Source of the DNA: Gammaproteobacteria bacterium
GTDB taxonomy: Bacteria; Pseudomonadota; Gammaproteobacteria; Pseudomonadales; Cellvibrionaceae
Assembly: GCA_004172865.1 (NCBI GenBank)
Contig: SEBV01000003.1
Span: 186,001-250,000, forward strand
Length of the DNA: 64,000 bases
Reading direction: 5' to 3'
A program made the position numbers and the translations under genes. Positions 55,178 through 64,000 of this stretch are shown here, piece by piece. Each line of letters begins with the position of its first letter. The first letter of the stretch is position 1. A model generated the notes under the pieces. The model had not been told where the DNA came from. It saw only the letters and a list, made by a program, of their open reading frames with translations, and did no database searches.

Positions 55178-57523
55178 GTGAGCTTTTTTCGCTTGCCGTT
55201 AACTGCGGTATCAACATTTGTTTTAGCATCATTGACTTCTGCAACCTTTGCTGAAGATTTAGCCAGCAACGACTTAAAAGCGGCGGCGGCTGATGAAGTC
55301 ATCGTAACGGCGCGTTTCCGTGAGGAAAATATTCAAGATGTTCCTTCATCTATCTCTGTTGTAAGCGGTGAAGTGCTAAGTGCCACTGGCACTACCTCAT
55401 TTGATCAACTCACCAAGCTCCAACCAAGCTTGCAATTTATTTCTTCAAACCCACGTAATACCGCAGTAACTATTCGCGGTTTGGGTAGCGTAATTGGCTT
55501 GACTAACGATGGTATCGAACCAGGCGTTGGCATTTATGTAGACGGGGTATTTTTCGCAAGACCAGGCTCCGCAACTGTCGACCTTTTGGATATTGACCGC
55601 ATTGAAGTTTTACGCGGCCCACAAGGTACTCTGTTCGGTAAGAACACCACTGCTGGCGCATTGAGCCTAATCACCAACGCACCAAGCTTTGAAAATAAAC
55701 TGAAAGCAGAAGTATCAGTTGGTGACCTCGGTTTCCGTCAACTGAAAGCATCTGCAAATGGCACTTTGGTAGATGACTTAGTTGCAGGTCGTATCAGCTA
55801 CGGCGTAACCAAACGCGATGGTAACGTGCATAACGTTACTACCGGTCAGGATCAAAATGACATCAACAATGAAGCCGTGCGCGGCCAATTGCTCATTACT
55901 CCTACTGAAGATTTAAGTATTCGTCTGTCTGCGGACTACTCGAAAGTAGATCCCGACTCATCTGCAACTCAGGTGTTCGTAAAATACGGCGCAACGGCAC
56001 GTCCTGCCAACACACAATTCCCAGCACTGTCTGCATTGTTTAACTACAAACCAGCAAGCACAGACCCCTACGACAGATTGGTGGACGTAGACGCTCCGCT
56101 TGAAGCAAGACAAGTTTTGAAAGGTGCTTCGGCAACGGTAGATTGGGATTTGGGCGGTGTAACCTTAACGTCTATCACCGCTGCGCGCGATTGGGATTGG
56201 AATCCACAAAACGACCGCGACTACACTGCGCTGTCGATCAGAAGCAAATCCAACAACCCGTCCAAACAAGATCAAAAGAGCCAGGAATTCCGTTTGACAT
56301 CTAACGGCGACAACACTCTTGACTGGATTTTGGGTGTCTATTGGTTCGACCAATCCGTAGAAACTAATGGTATCGAACAATGGGGGGCTGATGGCGCTCG
56401 CTGGTTGATTGGCACCAATGTTCCAGCCAACTTGCTGACAGGTTACCAAGCTGCGACTCACGTATTGACAGACACTACATCGAAAGCCGTTTACGGCCAA
56501 CTTACTTACGACATTACTGACCGCTTACGTGTGACTCCGGGCCTACGTTACACATCGGAAGAGAAATCAGGCAACTTCACTCAAACTGTGTCAGGCGGCT
56601 TGGCAACTACAGATGCTGCTCTGATTACGCGTAAAAACGGTATTGCTCGTGATCAACATTACGAAGCAGGCTTTACCGATAAGAAAACTACCGGTCAAAT
56701 TAACGTTGCTTACGACTTAACTGATTCAAATCTCGCCTATGTAACCTACGCGCGCGGTTTTAAATCAGGTGGTATCAACGCCGCTGGCATTCCTACTGAC
56801 GCTGCTGGTAACCCATCACTCGTGAGTGCTGTGGTTAAACCGGAAGAATCAACCACAACTGAAATTGGTTTGAAATCGCAATTTTTGAATAATACTGCGA
56901 CAGTAAACATTGCAGCCTATTCAACCAAAGTTGATGACTACCAAGCCAACGTTGTGGATTCTGGCCCAGGTGCTTTGCGTGGATACCTTGCAAACATTAA
57001 ACGCGTAACTGTGGAAGGTGTGGAATTGGATGGTTCAATTCGCTTTACGCCATCGTTTACAACTTATGCGTCTGTGGCTTACACCAACGGTAAGTACGAT
57101 TCTTTCACCAACGCACCACCACCACTCGAAACCCTGACTGCGACAACTGCAGCTGTTGATTTAAGTGGAAAAGAATTGCCAGGCGTTTCTAAATGGGCAG
57201 GTTCAGTAGGTGGTGAATATCGTCACGAAGCCAAATTGTTTGCAGACGGCGAAGCTTATTTTGGTACCGATGCTAGCTATCGTTCTGCATGGAATTCTGA
57301 TTCATCAGTTTCCAAATACGCAGAAATTGACGGCTACACAGTAGTGAACTTCCGCGCTGGCTTTAAACTTAACTCAGGCACTGATTTCACGCTTTATGTA
57401 CGCAATGCGTTCAACAAAGATTATCTAAATTTCTTGAGCATTCAAGCTGGTAACTCAGGCGCACTTTATGGCCAACCCGGTGACGAACGCTCTTACGGTT
57501 TGACGATTAAAACTGAGTTTTAA
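55178..57523 (+). CDS. TonB-dependent outer-membrane receptor
   Basis: 781 residues. Signal peptide (cleavage after ATFA), TonB box DEVIVTAR, plug domain (DVPSSISVVSGEVL, RGLGSVIGLTNDG, VLRGPQGTLFGKNTTAGAL) and a 22-stranded barrel ending in YGLTIKTEF. GTG start with GAGAGG upstream. The family is that of Caulobacter/Xanthomonas-type receptors; the substrate is unknown (siderophore, carbohydrate and vitamin are all possible). No Fur box is recognised; the dyads at 54970-55013 suggest a dedicated regulator. Confidence 0.93.
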   Translation: MSFFRLPLTAVSTFVLASLTSATFAEDLASNDLKAAAADEVIVTARFREENIQDVPSSISVVSGEVLSATGTTSFDQLTKLQPSLQFISSNPRNTAVTIRGLGSVIGLTNDGIEPGVGIYVDGVFFARPGSATVDLLDIDRIEVLRGPQGTLFGKNTTAGALSLITNAPSFENKLKAEVSVGDLGFRQLKASANGTLVDDLVAGRISYGVTKRDGNVHNVTTGQDQNDINNEAVRGQLLITPTEDLSIRLSADYSKVDPDSSATQVFVKYGATARPANTQFPALSALFNYKPASTDPYDRLVDVDAPLEARQVLKGASATVDWDLGGVTLTSITAARDWDWNPQNDRDYTALSIRSKSNNPSKQDQKSQEFRLTSNGDNTLDWILGVYWFDQSVETNGIEQWGADGARWLIGTNVPANLLTGYQAATHVLTDTTSKAVYGQLTYDITDRLRVTPGLRYTSEEKSGNFTQTVSGGLATTDAALITRKNGIARDQHYEAGFTDKKTTGQINVAYDLTDSNLAYVTYARGFKSGGINAAGIPTDAAGNPSLVSAVVKPEESTTTEIGLKSQFLNNTATVNIAAYSTKVDDYQANVVDSGPGALRGYLANIKRVTVEGVELDGSIRFTPSFTTYASVAYTNGKYDSFTNAPPPLETLTATTAAVDLSGKELPGVSKWAGSVGGEYRHEAKLFADGEAYFGTDASYRSAWNSDSSVSKYAEIDGYTVVNFRAGFKLNSGTDFTLYVRNAFNKDYLNFLSIQAGNSGALYGQPGDERSYGLTIKTEF

Positions 57524-57550
57524 TTAAATAACTGGAAGTTGATGGATAAA

Positions 57551-57580
57551 AAAAGCCCGCATCATTTGATGCGGGCTTTT
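57551..57580. terminator. Terminator after the TonB receptor
   Basis: AAAAGCCCGCATCA / TGATGCGGGCTTTT followed by TCTTTTT. Confidence 0.92.
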
Positions 57581-57646
57581 TCTTTTTAGTTTTTTATCTT
57601 TAATTTGAATTATTAAAATCTTCTAATTCAAATTAAAAATTTAAAC

Positions 57647-59224
57647 TTATTCCCATTCAATAGTTGCTGGTGGTTTACTCGAGACATCGTAACAGACGCG
57701 CGATACGCCGGAGATTTCATTGATAATTCGGCCAGACACTTTTTCCAATAATTCATAAGGCAAGTGTGCCCAACGAGCAGTCATAAAATCGATAGTTTCT
57801 ACGGCGCGCAATGAAATTACCCATTCATAACGACGGCCATCACCTACTACACCAACAGATTTCACTGGTAAGAATACGGCGAAAGCTTGTGAGGTTTTGT
57901 GATACCAACCGGACGAGTGTAATTCTTCCAAAAAGATTGCATCTGCTTCGCGCAAAATATCCGCATATTCTTTTTTCACTTCACCGAGAATACGCACGCC
58001 CAAACCTGGCCCTGGGAATGGATGGCGGTAAACCATGTCGTAGGGTAAACCTAATTCCAAACCGATTTTTCTTACTTCATCTTTAAATAATTCGCGCAAT
58101 GGTTCGACGAGTTTGAATGCCATGTCGTCTGGTAAACCGCCAACATTGTGATGCGATTTAATAACGTGAGCTTTGCCAGTTTTTGCAGCAGCTGATTCAA
58201 TTACATCGGGATAAATTGTACCTTGCGCCAACCATTTTACATCTTGCAATTTAGTGGCTTCAGCATCGAATACATCGATAAAAGTACCACCGATGAGTTT
58301 GCGTTTTTTCTCGGGGTCGTTTTCGCCTTTCAATTTATTTAAGAACTGATCTTGTGCGTCAGCACGGATAACTTTAACGCCCATATTTTTGGCGAACATA
58401 TCCATGACTTGATCCCCTTCATTTTTGCGCAACAAACCATTGTCCACAAATACGCAGGTGAGTTGTGGCCCAATTGCTTTATGCAAAAGAGCTGCAACAA
58501 CTGAAGAATCCACACCGCCGGAAAGACCGAGCAATACTTTGTCGGTGCCAACTTGCTCGCGAACTTTTTGAATTGCATCTTCAACAATATTAGCTGGCGT
58601 CCACAAAGCTTCGCAGCCACAAATATTCAAAATAAAGTGTTCGTAAATACGTTGCCCTTGTAACGTGTGCGTTACTTCTGGATGGAACTGTACGCCGTAG
58701 AATTTTTTGGCTTCGTTATACATGCCTGCAATTGGGCATGACGGAGTTGATGCAAGAATGTCAAAGCCGACTGGCATTTTTGTCACTTTATCGCCGTGAC
58801 TCATCCACACATCCAACAGCGAGCTACCATCAGAATCGACATGATCTTTAATGTCTTTGAAAATCGAACTATCGCCTAGCACTTTAACTTGCGCGTAACC
58901 AAATTCGCGAATGGTGGAGCCTTCAACAGCACCGCCCATTTGCTCAGCCATGGTTTGCATACCGTAGCAAATACCAAAAACTGGCACACCCAAACTGAAA
59001 ACAGCTTCTGGTGCTCGCGGTGAATTCACTTCATGAACTGACTCTGGGCCGCCCGCTAAAATAATGCCTTTCGGATTATATGCGCGAATTTCTTCGTCAC
59101 TCATATCCCAAGCGCGGATTTCACAAAACACGCCAATCTCACGCACGCGACGTGCAATGAGTTGCGTGTACTGCGAACCGAAATCCAAAATTAAAATGCG
59201 TTGTGCGTGAATATCGTGAGTCAT
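57647..59224 (-). CDS. guaA: GMP synthase (glutamine-hydrolysing)
   Basis: XMP to GMP. Class I glutamine amidotransferase domain (nucleophile Cys in [15 protein letters not shown]), then ATP-PPase ([14 protein letters not shown]) and a C-terminal dimerisation domain. 525 residues. Follows guaB in the standard order with a hairpin between. Confidence 0.98.
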   Translation of the reverse strand: MTHDIHAQRILILDFGSQYTQLIARRVREIGVFCEIRAWDMSDEEIRAYNPKGIILAGGPESVHEVNSPRAPEAVFSLGVPVFGICYGMQTMAEQMGGAVEGSTIREFGYAQVKVLGDSSIFKDIKDHVDSDGSSLLDVWMSHGDKVTKMPVGFDILASTPSCPIAGMYNEAKKFYGVQFHPEVTHTLQGQRIYEHFILNICGCEALWTPANIVEDAIQKVREQVGTDKVLLGLSGGVDSSVVAALLHKAIGPQLTCVFVDNGLLRKNEGDQVMDMFAKNMGVKVIRADAQDQFLNKLKGENDPEKKRKLIGGTFIDVFDAEATKLQDVKWLAQGTIYPDVIESAAAKTGKAHVIKSHHNVGGLPDDMAFKLVEPLRELFKDEVRKIGLELGLPYDMVYRHPFPGPGLGVRILGEVKKEYADILREADAIFLEELHSSGWYHKTSQAFAVFLPVKSVGVVGDGRRYEWVISLRAVETIDFMTARWAHLPYELLEKVSGRIINEISGVSRVCYDVSSKPPATIEWE

Positions 59225-59261
59225 GCTGAGTCCTGAAAAATAAAATGAAATTCTTTAAATG

Positions 59262-59287
59262 AAAAACTCGGGCGTACCCGAGTTTTT
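59262..59287. terminator. Hairpin between guaB and guaA
   Basis: AAAAACTCGGG / CCCGAGTTTTT with loop CGTA, after the guaB stop on the minus strand. It probably ends part of the guaB transcripts or uncouples guaA. Confidence 0.8.
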
Positions 59288-59309
59288 ACGTCAAACCTGT
59301 GTGATGAAA

Positions 59310-60797
<1,488 letters not shown>

Positions 60798-60831
60798 CTA
60801 AACGGGAAAACCCAAGATAAATAAGCGCGGA

Positions 60832-60860
60832 ATTATAGCGGCTTAGGGCACAGGGGTAAA
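60832..60860 (-). promoter_or_regulatory. Promoter of guaB
   Basis: Minus-strand TTTACC, 17 bases, perfect TATAAT, then TCCGCGC. Confidence 0.65.
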
Positions 60861-60928
60861 CATAAAACACAATAGCTTGTGGTTATGGCGCTGGTAAATT
60901 CAAGCTATCCGATTGCGGCCACTTGCCC

Positions 60929-60934
60929 TAAAAT
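60929..60934 (+). promoter_or_regulatory. -10 box of xseA, near the start codon
   Basis: TAAAAT ends seven bases before the xseA ATG, so the transcript would begin at or near the start codon. There is no ribosome-binding site in between. Confidence 0.4.
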
Positions 60935-60940
60935 GCGGAC

Positions 60941-62317
60941 ATGACCACATCAGATCTCTTTAGTACGCCGCCCAACCGCCCTTCTCTTACCGAAAGAGAG
61001 GTTATGACTGTGTCGCAACTTAATCGTCGCGCGAAACAGTTATTGGAAACGCACTTGCCACTTTTGTGGGTAGAGGGTGAGCTTTCAAATGTTTCAATCC
61101 CTTCGTCCGGCCATTGGTATTTCACACTCAAAGACAGTGACGCCCAAGTGCGTTGTGCTATGTTTCGCGCACGCAACTCAACCGTAAGATTTAAACCACA
61201 GCAAGGTCAGCATGTATTAATTCGCGCGCGGGTAAGCTTGTATGAAGGTCGTGGCGATTACCAAATCATCGCCGAACACATGGAAGAAGCGGGTGCAGGC
61301 GCACTGCAGCGCGCGTTTGATGAGCTAAAAATCAAGCTCAACAACGAAGGCTTATTCGATCCGAAATTTAAAAAATCGCTACCGCCATTACCAAAACACA
61401 TCGCCGTTATTACCTCGCCTACGGGCGCCGCAATTCGCGATATTTTAAATGTCTTGGATCGCCGCTTCCCCAGTATTCCTGTCACAGTTATTCCTGTTGC
61501 AGTACAAGGTAAAGAAGCCGCGCCGCAAATTGTGAAAGCAATTTCGCTCGCCAATCGCGCCGGTTTATTTGATGTGGTGATTCTGGGCCGCGGTGGTGGT
61601 TCGCTTGAGGATTTGTGGCCATTCAACGAGGAAGTTGTTGCGCGCGCGATTTTTGCGAGCGATTTACCTATCGTAAGTGCGGTCGGTCATGAAGTGGATT
61701 TTTCGATTGCGGATTTCGTCGCCGACTTACGTGCACCAACACCATCTGCAGCAGCCGAGCTCATAACGCCTGATGGCGAAGATTGGTTGGATAAATTTAT
61801 CGGTTTTGAAGTTCTACTGGAAGAAGCTATCGCCCGCAAACTGCAGCATCTACAACAAAAAATAAGTTGGTTACGTTCACGACTGCGTCACCCGAAACAA
61901 AAGCTCGAGCAACAGTCGCAGCGCTTGGATAACCTTGAATTGCGGCTTAAAAATAGCGCTCATAAAATCCTCACCGCCTATCAACACCGCTTAAATACCC
62001 TTGTGTTTCGCCAAAAACCTTTGCATCCAGAAGTAAAGCTGATGCACTTGAAAAGTCGCTTCCAGCAAGCGCAGAATAATTTATTGAGAGCTCAAAAGTC
62101 ATCGCTATCATTTAAACAACAACGTTTTAGCGAAGCAGTTCGAATGCTCAACACGCTCAGCCCGCTAAAAACGCTCGACCGTGGCTATGCGTTGGTGACG
62201 GATACAACCACACTTTCACCGATCACCAACAGCCATCAAATAAAGATTGGCGATAAGATAAAAACCCAGCTCGCCAAAGGCGAATTTATTGCTGTAATTG
62301 AAACAATTACCAAATAA
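60941..62317 (+). CDS. xseA: Exodeoxyribonuclease VII large subunit
   Basis: Single-strand DNA exonuclease subunit. N-terminal OB domain (VTVSQLNRRAKQLLE, WVEGELSNVS), catalytic core (HIAVITSPTGAAIRDIL, GRGGGSLEDLWPFNEE, SAVGHEVDFSIADFVADLRAPTPSAAAE-type region) and a coiled-coil C-terminus. 458 residues. xseB is not adjacent. Confidence 0.96.
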   Translation: MTTSDLFSTPPNRPSLTEREVMTVSQLNRRAKQLLETHLPLLWVEGELSNVSIPSSGHWYFTLKDSDAQVRCAMFRARNSTVRFKPQQGQHVLIRARVSLYEGRGDYQIIAEHMEEAGAGALQRAFDELKIKLNNEGLFDPKFKKSLPPLPKHIAVITSPTGAAIRDILNVLDRRFPSIPVTVIPVAVQGKEAAPQIVKAISLANRAGLFDVVILGRGGGSLEDLWPFNEEVVARAIFASDLPIVSAVGHEVDFSIADFVADLRAPTPSAAAELITPDGEDWLDKFIGFEVLLEEAIARKLQHLQQKISWLRSRLRHPKQKLEQQSQRLDNLELRLKNSAHKILTAYQHRLNTLVFRQKPLHPEVKLMHLKSRFQQAQNNLLRAQKSSLSFKQQRFSEAVRMLNTLSPLKTLDRGYALVTDTTTLSPITNSHQIKIGDKIKTQLAKGEFIAVIETITK

Positions 62318-62361
62318 TGCAGATTGCCCGTGTAGTTTAGGCCATGTATATTGTCGACTTT

Positions 62362-62472
62362 CTTGTCGGGGCGCCTTGGCGATATCACTCAATAGTGAAT
62401 CGTTCGGAGGCTGAGATGGATTCGGTCCAACCCGTAGAACCTGATCAGGTTGAGACCTGCGGAGGGAACAAG
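62362..62472 (+). ncRNA. TPP riboswitch (THI element)
   Basis: Thiamine pyrophosphate sensor ahead of thiO. The conserved core is visible: GGGGCGCC, GGCTGAGAT, CCCGTAGAACCTGATC and TGCGGAGGGAAC. The closing stem P1 is CTTGT (62362-62366) / ACAAG (62468-62472). A P3a extension (62378-62407) is present. Downstream, AGGTA (62471-62475) can pair with TACCT (62494-62498) followed by TTTTCT, a likely terminator-type switch. Confidence 0.95.
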
Positions 62473-62506
62473 GTATCTGCGGCTTTCGCCTCCTACCTTT
62501 TCTCAT
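62471..62506 (+). terminator. Candidate riboswitch terminator
   Basis: AGGTA with GCG...CGC inside and TACCT then TTTTCTC; its left arm overlaps the 3' side of riboswitch P1 by two bases. Confidence 0.5.
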
Positions 62507-62537
62507 CCCTCGCCTCAGCGTAAATTACTGAGACTCA

Positions 62538-63632
62538 ATGACCAACTCGCTCCCAACTCATATTGCTATAGCTGGCGCAGGCTTGCTGGGGCGTTTGCTC
62601 GCCTGGCATTTATTGCACGCTGGCTGCAAAGTATCGCTATTTGAAGCAGGAAGTTTTCAGCCTGATACACCACAAACAAATCGCGCCGCAGCATTTACCG
62701 CAGCGGGAATGATTGCTCCCTTGAGCGAGGCCGTCGTTTCCGATGCAAATGTTTTTCGCATGGGCCAATACGCACTAGAAAAATGGCCGCAATGGCTCGC
62801 GCATTTAAAAACCACATCGCCTCTTTTTTTCCAAAATGGCAGCCTGGTTGTCGCGCATCCACAAGACATAAGTGAGCTGGATCAATTTGAAAGTGAATTA
62901 GATTTCGTTATCCCCGAATGCAAAACATTTCAACGCGTGAATCGCCAACAAATTTCTGAATTAGAGCCGGATATAAGTTCGCATTTTCAACAAGGTTTAT
63001 TTTTAGCTGAAGAGGGCCATCTGGATAATCGAGAACTCTTGGCAATTTTGGGCGATGAAATTATTCAACTTGGTGTGGAGCTATTTGAAAATAATTCAGT
63101 TGAGACTTCGCCTTATAAAATCATTACAGAAAATAAAGAATATACATTTGATACGGTGATTGATTGTCGCGGCTTGGGCGCGAAATCTCCGCAATTAAAT
63201 TTGCGCGGTGTACGTGGCGAAACATTGCATGTTGAAACAAAAGAAATTCAATTACGTCGCCCGGTGCGCTTGATGCATCCGCGCTACCAACTTTATATTG
63301 TGCCCAAACCAAATAATCGGTTTATTATTGGCGCAACACAAATTGAAAGCGAAGATAGATCGCCAGTTAGCTTGCAATCTACCCTCGAATTAAGCAGCGC
63401 GCTTTATACATTGTCGCCTGCATTTGCAGAGGCGAGAATTATTGAAATGGATTCAAATCTTCGCCCTGCTTATATGGATAATTTACCGCGCGTAAAAATT
63501 CAAAATGGATTAATCACGGCAAATGGATTATTCCGTCATGGATATTTATTAGCTCCCGCGGTCGTGGAAAATGTATTAGCGCATATTTTTGAAAAGCCGG
63601 AAATAGTGTTCAACGAGTTATTAAATAACTAA
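62538..63632 (+). CDS. thiO: Glycine oxidase ThiO
   Basis: FAD enzyme converting glycine to iminoglycine for thiazole synthesis. Rossmann motif HIAIAGAGLLGRLLAWHL; CRGLGAKSPQLNLRGVRGE; C-terminal LRPAYMDNLPRVK and NGLFRHGYLLAPAV. 364 residues. Controlled by the TPP riboswitch with thiS and thiG. Confidence 0.94.
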   Translation: MTNSLPTHIAIAGAGLLGRLLAWHLLHAGCKVSLFEAGSFQPDTPQTNRAAAFTAAGMIAPLSEAVVSDANVFRMGQYALEKWPQWLAHLKTTSPLFFQNGSLVVAHPQDISELDQFESELDFVIPECKTFQRVNRQQISELEPDISSHFQQGLFLAEEGHLDNRELLAILGDEIIQLGVELFENNSVETSPYKIITENKEYTFDTVIDCRGLGAKSPQLNLRGVRGETLHVETKEIQLRRPVRLMHPRYQLYIVPKPNNRFIIGATQIESEDRSPVSLQSTLELSSALYTLSPAFAEARIIEMDSNLRPAYMDNLPRVKIQNGLITANGLFRHGYLLAPAVVENVLAHIFEKPEIVFNELLNN

Positions 63633-63654
63633 CTCAAATCTGTACAAGCAAGAA

Positions 63655-63673
63655 GTCATCTTTGTTAGATGAC
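63655..63673 (+). other. Hairpin between thiO and thiS
   Basis: GTCATCT / AGATGAC with loop TTGTT. It masks the ATG at 63669, supporting 63702 as the thiS start. Confidence 0.5.
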
Positions 63674-63701
63674 GAATCTCTTAAAATTGCAAGACGCAGC
63701 C

Positions 63702-63905
63702 ATGATCGATATCAGCCTAAACAATGAATCAAAGCAGATTGCCGCACACATCTTATTAAGTGATGCCTTAGTGCAATGGGGTTTCGGCGAAACCAAAATT
63801 GCGGTCGCCATCAACGGAGAATTCGTGCCGCGTTCAACTTATGGCGAACGCGAAATATTGGCTGGTGATCAATTGGATATTGTTAAACCCGTTGGAGGCG
63901 GTTAA
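63702..63905 (+). CDS. thiS: Sulphur carrier protein ThiS
   Basis: 67 residues ending in GlyGlyGly (KPVGGG), the ubiquitin-like tail that is adenylated and thiocarboxylated. MIDISLNNESKQ fits the family start; ATG 63669 would add 11 residues and lies in a hairpin. Two bases before thiG. Confidence 0.93.
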   Translation: MIDISLNNESKQIAAHILLSDALVQWGFGETKIAVAINGEFVPRSTYGEREILAGDQLDIVKPVGGG

Positions 63906-63907
63906 CC

Positions 63908-64000
63908 ATGAGTTACACACCTACTTTACCCGCAAAAGATTTCATACTTTACGGTGAAACATTCTCCAGCCGATTTTTATTGGGGACTGCACTCTATGCA
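63908..64000 (+). CDS. thiG: Thiazole synthase ThiG (N-terminal part; cut by the window end)
   Basis: The first 31 residues (FILYGETFSSRFLLGTALY) match the ThiG N-terminus. It makes the thiazole phosphate of thiamine from DXP, ThiS thiocarboxylate and iminoglycine supplied by ThiO. Confidence 0.9.
   Translation, partial: MSYTPTLPAKDFILYGETFSSRFLLGTALYA

Overview
The window looks like chromosomal core sequence from a gammaproteobacterium related to Cellvibrio/Cellvibrionaceae or another Pseudomonas-like lineage. The flagellar/chemotaxis order (flhA, flhF, flhG, fliA, cheY, cheZ, cheA) and the Pseudomonas-type CheY and FleN sequences point there, as do moderate GC, a queA-tgt-secD-secF block, a miaB-phoH-ybeY-corC-lnt block and a long TonB-dependent receptor. 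The genus is an inference. I see no prophage, integrase, transposase, CRISPR array, tRNA or rRNA. Nearly all space is coding and most genes are recognisable families.

Layout. 1-7780 (minus strand): flagellar and chemotaxis operon, with a sigma-54-type promoter ahead of flhA. 8027-10269: an unrecognised 521-residue protein and a small outer-membrane barrel, followed by a long AT-rich spacer. 10939-16531: tRNA queuosine genes queA and tgt, then secD and secF, without yajC between tgt and secD. 16658-22548: hybrid histidine kinase, suhB, a SetA-like sugar exporter, a small unknown and the GTPase rbgA. 22689-26070: a tight porin / short phosphate-binding-like protein / diguanylate cyclase cassette. 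26117-30571: DUF4380-like lipoprotein, cnoX and yaeQ, an RluA-type pseudouridine synthase and an EF-hand protein. 31015-36644: miaB-phoH-ybeY-corC-lnt. 36680-46212: ttcA, a PilZ protein behind a perfect sigma-54 site, bioA, trpS, a cyclic-nucleotide/rhodanese-like protein, apeB, tsaB and adk. 46539-54847: Lrp-type regulator, chemoreceptor, nhaP2, RNase II, EVE, GNAT and methyltransferase. 55178-60785: TonB receptor, guaA, guaB. 60941-64000: xseA, then a TPP riboswitch and thiO-thiS-thiG (thiG cut by the window end).

How it fits together. Sigma-28 (FliA), FlhF/FlhG polar flagellum placement, the FlhA export gate and CheA/CheY/CheZ form one motility unit. A PilZ protein, a diguanylate cyclase and a chemoreceptor elsewhere in the window probably feed into it. 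Most other genes are housekeeping: tRNA modification, Sec export, lipoprotein maturation, GMP synthesis, thiamine and biotin. Several housekeeping promoters share a TATAAT-like box followed by a GC-rich discriminator.

The best leads are modest rather than a new system: the porin/PBP/GGDEF cassette, the sigma-54 site ahead of the PilZ gene, palindromic intergenic repeats (one doublet flanked by duplicated terminators), a double cyclic-nucleotide-binding protein with a rhodanese domain lacking its cysteine, a SecF with an enlarged periplasmic domain plus missing yajC, and dyad operators ahead of the TonB receptor. I did not find a convincing undescribed multi-gene system.
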